The notes below the pieces were generated by a model that made no database searches, had not been told where the DNA came from, and saw nothing but the letters and a program-made list of their open reading frames with translations. Of a stretch of 64,000 nt of DNA, positions 57,959 through 64,000 are shown one piece after another (position 1 is the stretch's first letter; every line of letters begins with the position of its first letter). The DNA comes from Hyphomicrobiaceae bacterium (lineage in GTDB: Bacteria; Pseudomonadota; Alphaproteobacteria; Rhizobiales; Hyphomicrobiaceae). The DNA lies in the NCBI GenBank assembly GCA_022844275.1, contig JALHMB010000007.1, positions 310,001-374,000 on the forward strand. Direction: 5' to 3'. Made by a program: the position numbers and the translations under genes.

Positions 57959-59265
57959 GAGCGCTCCTTCGACCGCTTGTCGATGATGCGACGCGCTTTG
58001 CCTTGCGATCGCTCGACGGCGCCCGGTTGAGCAACACGCACGTTGCTCGTCACGCCGACGAGGGCCTTGATCAGATGCTCGGCACGGCGCGCGAGAGCTG
58101 CTTCGGCATCTGCCCCCAATACCAATCGCGTCTCGACGATGACCTCGAGCTCATCGAGCTGAGCAGGACGCGAGACTTCGAGAATGTAGTGAGGCGCCAA
58201 TTCTGGGATGGTCGCGAGAACGCCTTCGATCTGCGAGGGAAAGACGTTGACGCCGCGAATGATGAGCATGTCGTCGCTGCGGCCTTTGATGCGCTCGATG
58301 CGGCGCATGGCGCGCCCGTTGCCCGGCAGCAATCGGGTCAAATCGCGCGTGCGATAGCGGACAATGGGCATAGCCTCCTTGGTGAGCGACGTGAAGACCA
58401 GCTCACCCTCCTCTCCGTCGGGCAGCACCGCACCCGTCTCGGGATCGATGATCTCGGGCAGGAAGTGATCCTCCCAGATGGTCAGGCCGCCCTTGCTCGC
58501 GGCATACTCCTGAGCAACGCCAGGACCGATGACCTCGGAAAGTCCATAGAGGTTGACGGCCTGCAAGCCCATGCGCCGCTCGATTTCATCGCGCATGCCT
58601 TCCGTCCAGGGTTCGGCGCCGCAGATCGCAATGCGCAGGCTCGTGTCGCGCGCATTGATGCCCCGGCGATCGAACTCGTCGGCGATGGCGAGAAGGTACG
58701 ATGGCGTCACCGCGATGATGTCCGGTTTGAAATCCCTGATGAGCTGCACCTGACGCTCGGTGAAGCCGCCGCCGACAGGGATAACGGTGCAGCCGAGCTG
58801 TTCGGCCCCGTAGTGCAGACCCAAGCCGCCGGTGAAAAGACCGTAGCCGTACGCGACATGAATACGATCTCCCGGCTTGCCGCCGGCCGCACGGATCGAG
58901 CGCGCGATGAGCCGGGCCCATGTCCCCACATCGCCTTGCGTATATCCGACGACCGTTGGCTGTCCCGTTGTGCCGCTCGAAGCATGAACGCGCGAGACCT
59001 TGTCCATGGGCACGGCAAACATGCCGAATGGATAGTTCTGGCGCAGGTCCTCTTTCGTCGTGAACGGGAAGTTCGCGAGATCCGCGAGTGAGTTCAGGTC
59101 GCGCGGATGAACGCCTCCCGCATCGAACTTCGCGCGATAATGCGGTACGCGCTCATAGGTGCGCGAGAGCGTGTCCCTAAGGCGCGCGAGCTGCAGCGCG
59201 CGCAGTTCCTCGATGCTGGCAGTCTCTGCGGAATCGAATGGCTTGGCGTCGGCACGCAGCGACAT
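57955..59265 (-). CDS. phenylacetate-CoA ligase-like enzyme
   Basis: A 436-residue AMP-forming CoA ligase of the PaaK family, from ATG 59265 (GGAG nine bases upstream; the longer frame extends over non-coding sequence). The AMP-binding ASSGTTGQPTVVGYT is at about residue 100, NLYGLSEVIGPG in the core and RGVNVFPSQIEGVL near the C-terminus. PaaK proteins activate phenylacetate or other arylacetates to CoA thioesters. Pairing with the DpgC-like enzyme suggests an arylacetate substrate, perhaps hydroxylated. Confidence 0.85.
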   Translation of the reverse strand: MSLRADAKPFDSAETASIEELRALQLARLRDTLSRTYERVPHYRAKFDAGGVHPRDLNSLADLANFPFTTKEDLRQNYPFGMFAVPMDKVSRVHASSGTTGQPTVVGYTQGDVGTWARLIARSIRAAGGKPGDRIHVAYGYGLFTGGLGLHYGAEQLGCTVIPVGGGFTERQVQLIRDFKPDIIAVTPSYLLAIADEFDRRGINARDTSLRIAICGAEPWTEGMRDEIERRMGLQAVNLYGLSEVIGPGVAQEYAASKGGLTIWEDHFLPEIIDPETGAVLPDGEEGELVFTSLTKEAMPIVRYRTRDLTRLLPGNGRAMRRIERIKGRSDDMLIIRGVNVFPSQIEGVLATIPELAPHYILEVSRPAQLDELEVIVETRLVLGADAEAALARRAEHLIKALVGVTSNVRVAQPGAVERSQGKARRIIDKRSKERS

Positions 59266-59418
59266 GGCATCGTCTCCATCCCGAGAAAACGATTGGCCTG
59301 TTCTCGATGCCGTAGAGCGCGGCTGGTCACAACCCAGCTCCATCGGCAAGGTCGGCTTAGCGTGCTGAGGCTAGACGAAACGAAAGAGCCACGCGATGGG
59401 ATTCGCGCGAGTGTGCGC

Positions 59419-60009
59419 CTATGATGGCCAGGAGGTGAGCGCCATCTCAGCGACATCGAGCAACTGCTCGCGCGTCGCACCGTTGGCAGCCTGCACGGAC
59501 ATGCCCTGCAGAAGCGCCGCCACATACCGGGCAAGTGCCGCCGGGTTGCTGGGCGCCGGAAGGTCGCCCTCGGCCTTGGCGCGCTCGAAGCGATCCGTGA
59601 GCTCGGCCTCGCCTGTGCAGCGAAGTGTCGACAGCTCCTCCTTGATGGATTGCTCGGCCTCGCTGCACGAGAACGCGCCCCGCACGACCATGCAACCTGC
59701 CGGATGGCAGGGGTCGGTCATGGCCTCGGCCGCCCGGCGCAGAAGACGCTCGACGACCCCGCGCGCCGTCGGCGCTGCGAGGGCCGCACGATATTCCGCC
59801 GCAGGGCCTGTTTCCACGTACCGCTCGAGGGCGCGTCGGAACAGCTCCTGCTTATTGCCGAAAGCGGCATAAAGACTCGGCCGGCTGATGCCCATGGCAT
59901 CAGTCAGCTCGGTCAGCGAGGCGCCCTCGAAGCCCTGCTGCCAGAACACCATCATGGCTTTGTCCAGCGCGTCGTTGGCGTCGAATTCTCTGGGGCGGCC
60001 TTTGGCCAT
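59419..60009 (-). CDS. TetR/AcrR-family regulator
   Basis: A 196-residue repressor. The helix-turn-helix is LTDAMGISRPSLYAAFGNK near residues 33-51. The C-terminal ligand domain has a cluster of Cys (CHPAGCMVV and FSCSEAE), which could serve a redox or electrophile response, but that is inference. It lies between the ligase gene (same strand, 153 bases on) and the divergent RND pump, so it could control either or both. AAGGAG precedes the ATG. Confidence 0.88.
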   Translation of the reverse strand: MAKGRPREFDANDALDKAMMVFWQQGFEGASLTELTDAMGISRPSLYAAFGNKQELFRRALERYVETGPAAEYRAALAAPTARGVVERLLRRAAEAMTDPCHPAGCMVVRGAFSCSEAEQSIKEELSTLRCTGEAELTDRFERAKAEGDLPAPSNPAALARYVAALLQGMSVQAANGATREQLLDVAEMALTSWPS

Positions 60010-60053
60010 GGCGCGCTCTCCTTCACATCTCTGCGAGCGTCATTTTATTTCCG

Positions 60054-60065
60054 TACTCGACGGTA
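60054..60065. promoter_or_regulatory. possible TetR operator, weaker copy
   Basis: TACTCGACGGTA keeps the outer TAC and CGGTA of the perfect site at 60103 and matches it at eight of twelve positions. It lies 45 bases upstream of the TetR start codon. Confidence 0.4.
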
Positions 60066-60075
60066 CAAATAAGCG

Positions 60076-60104
60076 TTGACAGGGGCTTTGTCACCTATTA
60101 TCTA
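60076..60104 (+). promoter_or_regulatory. possible rightward promoter of the second RND pump
   Basis: A perfect TTGACA minus-35 (60076-60081) is followed 16-17 bases later by TTATCT/TATCTA. The palindrome at 60103-60114 overlaps its end, which would place a repressor on the start site. Confidence 0.45.
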
Positions 60105-60114
60105 CCGATCGGTA
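60103..60114. promoter_or_regulatory. TetR-type operator palindrome
   Basis: TACCGATCGGTA is a perfect 12-base palindrome, typical in form of TetR-family operators. It lies between the divergent TetR and RND adaptor genes, just beyond the TTGACA element. Confidence 0.55.
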
Positions 60115-60140
60115 CAGAATAGCTGACAACAGGGGGCGGC

Positions 60141-60305
60141 ATGGCTCCGATACCCAATTGCCTAGAACGCTGTCCGGAGCGCGATCCGTTGCACCAAGTT
60201 CGAGGCCTCGCTCCGGGAACGGGACTGGGAAGGCTCGGCCGGGCGATGACGCGACGCGTAATTGAGCGTGCGCTGAGGGCAGCAGAAAAGGCAATCGGCG
60301 AGTAG
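60141..60305 (+). CDS. possible 54-residue small protein
   Basis: An open frame starting ATG 60141 with AGGGGG just ahead, immediately after the operator region. It encodes a short protein that ends in an amphipathic, basic helix (GRAMTRRVIERALRAAEKAI). It uses some rare codons (ATA, CTA) in its first third, which argues against strong expression. It could be a leader or small membrane-associated protein of the pump operon, or a chance frame. Confidence 0.3.
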   Translation: MAPIPNCLERCPERDPLHQVRGLAPGTGLGRLGRAMTRRVIERALRAAEKAIGE

Positions 60306-60579
60306 GCGCAACCAAACGGTGCGCCATACAAACCTGCGTATGATTTCGTGTGACGGCCGCAGCTGGCACGGTGAAAGCAAGAAGCGAGAGCGAAAAGTCG
60401 TCGAGCCAGTGTCGGCTTCGGAAGTTCGCGAACGTCCTCGAAATGGGGTGCAGCAAGTCCACACAGAGTTGAGAAGCGAAATGGAAGTCGGGAGCGGAAC
60501 CGCCTGAGCAACGGCCGCTCCATCAAGCAAGACCGAAAACAAGTACAAAGACCTGAGACAAAAGAAGAAAGAGATGATC

Positions 60580-61851
60580 ATGAGCACCGACATCAACACC
60601 GTGCCTCAGGAGCCCGAGCGGCCAAAGAAGGCGAGCCGCACCGGCCTCTGGGTCTTGGCGACCGTTCTGGCAGCAAGCGCCGCCACGGGCGCCGCTCTCT
60701 ACACGTCGGCACCCAGCCACTCCGAAAGCCCCGCCGCGAAGGCCGCCCCCCCGCCGCCATCCGTCTCGGTCGCAACCATCGAGCCGCGGCAGGTGATGGT
60801 TTGGGACGAGTTTTCGGGCCGCCTCGAGGCCGTCGACAGGGTCGACGTGCGTTCGCGCGTAGCCGGCACTGTCCAGGAAGTGCATTTCCGTGAAGGCGCC
60901 CTCGTCGAAAAAGGTGCACGGCTCTTCACCATCGATCCCGCCCCGTACGCCGCCGAGGTCGAGCGCCTCGAAGCGCAGGTAGCCTCGGCCGAGGCGCGCG
61001 TCGTGTTCACCCGCACCGAGGCCGAGCGCGCACGCCGACTGCTCGGCAGCCCGGCGCATTCCGAGCGCGATGTTGATCAGCGCGCCAACGCCTACAACGA
61101 GGCCGAAGCTGCGCTCCGCGCCGCCAAGGCAGCGCTCCAGGCGGCTCGCCTCAATCTTGAGTACACGGAAGTCAAGGCGCCGGTTGCCGGTCGCGTCGGC
61201 CGTCTTGAGGTCACGATCGGCAATCTCGTTGCCGCCGGCCCCAGCGCTCCCGTGCTGACCAATCTCGTCTCGATCAACCCGATCTACGCGAGCTTCAACG
61301 CCGATGAGGCAACGGTGTCGCGCGTTCTGTCGGCGCTGAGCCCCGAGGCGAATGCTGCCGCCGAAGTTGGCGCCGTCGTGGTCGAGATCTCGAATCCGGC
61401 AGCCAATGGTGCGTGGGTAAATGGTCGCCTTCAGCTCATCGACAATCAGGTCGATGCGACCAGTGGCACGGTGCGTCTGCGCGCGATCTTTGATAACGCC
61501 GACGGGCGGCTGATACCCGGCCAATTCGTGCGCGTGCGCATGGCCCAGCCGCGGAATGCACCGGTCGTGGCCGTCAGCGAGCGCGCCATCGGCACAGACC
61601 AAAGCAAGCGGTTCGTGATCGTGGTCGGCGGTGACAATAAGGCGGCCTACCGCGAAATCACGCTCGGTTCCATGGCCGACGGCCTGCGTATCGTGACGAG
61701 CGGCCTCGATGCCGGCGAGCGTATCGTCGTCAGCGGCCTCCAGCGTGTGCGGCCTGGCGCTGTCGTCTCTCCCGAGCCGGCGAGCATGGAGCGTATGACG
61801 TCCAACGACGTGCATACGGGCACAATCCAGACCAAGTCCACGCAGCAGTAG
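60580..61851 (+). CDS. RND efflux periplasmic adaptor, second pump (MexE/AcrA type)
   Basis: A 423-residue membrane-fusion protein. ATG 60580 is preferred to ATG 60574, since the AAGAAAGAG site sits directly against the latter. An N-terminal membrane anchor (LWVLATVLAASAATGAAL) precedes the lipoyl half motifs (RSRVAGTVQEVHFREGALVE and VKAPVAGRVGRLE), the coiled-coil hairpin with RDVDQRANAYNEAEA, and beta-barrel domains. It pairs with the permease that follows, 84 bases on. Confidence 0.9.
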   Translation: MSTDINTVPQEPERPKKASRTGLWVLATVLAASAATGAALYTSAPSHSESPAAKAAPPPPSVSVATIEPRQVMVWDEFSGRLEAVDRVDVRSRVAGTVQEVHFREGALVEKGARLFTIDPAPYAAEVERLEAQVASAEARVVFTRTEAERARRLLGSPAHSERDVDQRANAYNEAEAALRAAKAALQAARLNLEYTEVKAPVAGRVGRLEVTIGNLVAAGPSAPVLTNLVSINPIYASFNADEATVSRVLSALSPEANAAAEVGAVVVEISNPAANGAWVNGRLQLIDNQVDATSGTVRLRAIFDNADGRLIPGQFVRVRMAQPRNAPVVAVSERAIGTDQSKRFVIVVGGDNKAAYREITLGSMADGLRIVTSGLDAGERIVVSGLQRVRPGAVVSPEPASMERMTSNDVHTGTIQTKSTQQ

Positions 61852-61935
61852 TGCCTCACATCGTGAGATCCACTTTGAGCAACTTCATCTGACCGGTCCT
61901 GCGGGGAGCGGTCCAACCCTCCCTGCGAGCCCGTC

Positions 61936-64000
61936 ATGAACATTTCCCGATTTTTCATCGATCGCCCGATCTTTGCCGGCGTGCTGTCGGTACTGATCTT
62001 CCTCTCCGGCCTGCTGGCACTTCGCGTCATGCCGATCTCCGAGTACCCGGAGGTCGCGCCACCCTCGATCGTGGTGCGCGCACAGTATCCTGGCGCCAAC
62101 CCGAAGGTCATTGCCGAGACAGTTGCGACGCCGCTCGAAGAGCAGATCAACGGCGTCGAGAACATGCTCTACATGAGCAGCCAGGCGACCACCGATGGCG
62201 TCATGACGCTGACTGTGACCTTCCGTCTCGGCACCGATGTCGACAAGGCGCAGCAGCTCGTGCAGAACCGCGTCGGTCAGGCAGAGCCCCGCCTTCCCGA
62301 AGAAGTGCGCCGCCTCGGCATCACGACGGTGAAGAGCGCACCAGATCTCACCATGGTGGTGCATCTCCTCTCGCCGAACGATCGCTACGACATCAACTAT
62401 CTGCGCAACTATGCAGTGCTCAACGTCAAGGATCGCCTCGCCCGCATCGAGGGCGTGGGGCAGGTCAATATGTTCGGTGGCGGCGAGTACTCCATGCGCA
62501 TCTGGCTCGATCCGGCCAAGACGGCCGAAGTCGGTCTGTCCGCCGCCGATGTCGTCAACGAGATTCGCGCACAGAACGTGCAGGCCGCCGTCGGTACAAT
62601 TGGCGCCTCGCCGGCGCCCATGCACATCGACCTCCAGCTTCCCGTGAACGCGCTCGGCCGCCTCCAAAGTGAGGAGGAGTTTGGCGAGATCGTCGTGAAG
62701 GCTGGTGCGAACGGCCAGATCGTGCGCCTGCGTGACATCGCTCGGCTGGAGCTTGGTGCGGCCGAGTACGCACTGCGCTCTCTGCTCAACAACAAGCAGG
62801 CGGTCGGCATTGGTATTTTCCAGGCTCCGGGCTCCAACGCCCTGCAGATCTCCCAGCAGGTGCGCGCCACCATGGCGGAGCTGAAGCTGAACATGCCCGA
62901 TGGCGTGGACTACGGCATCGTCTACGATCCGACGCAGTTCGTGCGCGCCTCGATCGAAGCGGTTGTGATGACGCTACTCGAGGCCATCGTTCTCGTCGTC
63001 ATCGTCGTCGTGCTCTTCCTGCAGACGTGGCGCGCATCGATCATCCCCCTCGCTGCCGTTCCTGTATCCATTGTCGGCACCTTTGCCGTGATGTACCTGC
63101 TGGGCTTCTCGATCAATGCGCTCACGCTGTTCGGTCTCGTGCTCGCCATCGGCATCGTGGTCGATGACGCCATTGTCGTCGTGGAGAACGTCGAGCGGAA
63201 TATCGAGGAAGGTCTTCAACCTCGCGAGGCCACTTACAAGGCCATGCAGGAGGTCTCAGGGCCGATCATTGCGATCGGTCTCGTGCTTGTCGCCGTGTTC
63301 GTGCCGCTCGCGTTCATAACCGGCCTGACGGGGCAGTTCTACCGTCAGTTCGCCTTGACGATCGCCATTTCGACCGTGATCTCGACGATCAACTCGCTGA
63401 CGCTCTCGCCGGCGCTCGCTGCCTTGCTTCTCAAGGGCCACGACGCTCCCAAGGATCGGTTGACACGCTTCCTCGATTTCACACTCGGCTGGCTCTTCCG
63501 CGGATTCAACGCGGTATTCCACCGCGGGACTAATGCCTACTCGGGTGGCGTCAGAGGTGTTCTCTCGCACAAGGCCGCCGGCTTCGGCGTCTACCTGATG
63601 CTGATCGCCGCAGCCTTCGGCGTGATGAAGATCGTGCCTTCGGGTTTCGTCCCGGCACAGGATAAGCAATACCTCGTCGGCTTTGCTCAGCTCCCGAACG
63701 GCGCCACGCTCGATCGCACGGAGGATGTGATCCGTCGTATGGGTGAGATCGCGCTGAAGCAGCCGGGCGTCGAGAACGCGATTGCCTTTCCCGGTCTCTC
63801 AATCGCCGGTTTCACCAACAGCGCGAGCGCCGGTATCGTCTTCGTCAGCCTGAAGCCCTTCGCGGAGCGTCACGCGCCTGAGCTCTCGGGTCCAGCGATC
63901 GCCATGGCTCTGAACCAGAAGTTCGCGGGCATCCAGGATGCATTCATTGCCATGTTCCCGCCGCCGCCGGTTGCGGGCCTCGGCACAGTAGGTGGCTTCA
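61936..64000 (+). CDS. RND multidrug efflux permease, second pump (partial)
   Basis: The frame is open to the window edge, giving about 688 residues of an expected 1050 or so. It is an HAE1 proton-drug antiporter: MNISRFFIDRPIFAGVLSVLIF, the first periplasmic loop (EEQINGVENMLYMSSQ), the Asp pair in GIVVDDAIVVVENVE, and the second periplasmic loop beginning (PSGFVPAQDKQYL). It differs in sequence from the pump at 36943, so the window holds two distinct RND systems. The stop codon lies outside. Confidence 0.95.
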   Translation, partial: MNISRFFIDRPIFAGVLSVLIFLSGLLALRVMPISEYPEVAPPSIVVRAQYPGANPKVIAETVATPLEEQINGVENMLYMSSQATTDGVMTLTVTFRLGTDVDKAQQLVQNRVGQAEPRLPEEVRRLGITTVKSAPDLTMVVHLLSPNDRYDINYLRNYAVLNVKDRLARIEGVGQVNMFGGGEYSMRIWLDPAKTAEVGLSAADVVNEIRAQNVQAAVGTIGASPAPMHIDLQLPVNALGRLQSEEEFGEIVVKAGANGQIVRLRDIARLELGAAEYALRSLLNNKQAVGIGIFQAPGSNALQISQQVRATMAELKLNMPDGVDYGIVYDPTQFVRASIEAVVMTLLEAIVLVVIVVVLFLQTWRASIIPLAAVPVSIVGTFAVMYLLGFSINALTLFGLVLAIGIVVDDAIVVVENVERNIEEGLQPREATYKAMQEVSGPIIAIGLVLVAVFVPLAFITGLTGQFYRQFALTIAISTVISTINSLTLSPALAALLLKGHDAPKDRLTRFLDFTLGWLFRGFNAVFHRGTNAYSGGVRGVLSHKAAGFGVYLMLIAAAFGVMKIVPSGFVPAQDKQYLVGFAQLPNGATLDRTEDVIRRMGEIALKQPGVENAIAFPGLSIAGFTNSASAGIVFVSLKPFAERHAPELSGPAIAMALNQKFAGIQDAFIAMFPPPPVAGLGTVGGF

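Larger units (their letters stand above)
60010..60579. other. shared control region of the TetR gene and second RND pump
   Basis: A 570-base stretch. Its left part holds TTGACA and two operator-like palindromes (see separate entries); the right part is gene-poor, with a small possible open frame (60141-60305). Overlapping frames on both strands between 60091 and 60526 are mutually exclusive and look like chance, so I do not call them. Confidence 0.5.

Noticed and set aside
60091-60526. Three overlapping leftward open frames of 123-145 residues and a 62-residue rightward frame
   Set aside because: They exclude each other, cross the promoter and operators, have no convincing start sites and no recognisable protein pattern.

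Overview
This is a 64 kb GC-rich chromosomal window, almost fully coding, from an alphaproteobacterium, most likely of the order Hyphomicrobiales (Rhizobiales). The order-level call is inference. It rests on a split F0 operon in the order atpI-atpB-atpE-atpF'-atpF with two b-type subunits, a ChpT histidine phosphotransferase of the CckA-ChpT-CtrA cell-cycle relay, a long class II (B12-dependent) ribonucleotide reductase, and many solute-uptake and aromatic/amide-type genes. I see no rRNA, tRNA, CRISPR array, insertion sequence or prophage.

Layout. 1-7.3 kb: a secreted protein with a degenerate cytochrome c motif and a DUF4384-type domain, a small DUF4375-like protein, a UvrD/PcrA helicase, an SDR protein and a MuiA-like DUF4139 protein. 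7.5-14.4 kb: a HisN-like phosphatase converging on the F0 ATP synthase operon, then an SDR gene, ilvA and a membrane-anchored orphan. 14.4-22.4 kb: nrdJ with a tandem pair of NrdR-box-like sites upstream, a basic orphan protein, and clpB. 22.5-27.1 kb: a GFA-type zinc protein, an amidase, chpT, cysQ and an amidohydrolase. 27.3-31.9 kb: a three-gene molybdoenzyme operon that looks like cytoplasmic, quinone-linked sulfite dehydrogenase SoeABC. 31.9-34.9 kb: UDP-glucuronate decarboxylase, then a fatty acid hydroxylase/small membrane protein/GntR group. 35.1-40.1 kb: a tetR-acrA-acrB RND efflux operon with a palindrome in its promoter. 40.2-45.8 kb: an alpha/beta hydrolase, a cysteine synthase, and a methyltransferase-cupin pair divergent from a SARP/TolB/TPR regulator. 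45.9-54.2 kb: an M24 peptidase, an acyl-CoA dehydrogenase-like flavoprotein and a complete family-5 (peptide/amide-type) ABC importer.

54.2-64 kb is the most interesting part. Six genes run leftward from 60.0 to 54.2 kb: a TetR regulator, a phenylacetate-CoA-ligase-like enzyme, an overlapping enoyl-CoA-hydratase-fold protein that reads as a DpgC-type cofactor-free dioxygenase, a group III truncated haemoglobin, and a four-base-overlapping pair that looks like AtzG/AtzE (a GatC-like small protein plus an amidase). Divergent from the TetR gene is a second RND pump (adaptor plus a permease that runs off the window), with two operator-like palindromes in the shared control region. My reading is a candidate arylacetate-to-arylglyoxylate pathway: CoA activation, then cofactor-free oxygenation. 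The pump, regulator and globin may or may not belong to it. This is inferred from families and gene order, not demonstrated.

Most functions are family-level calls made by reading the translated sequence. No alignment or database search was run.
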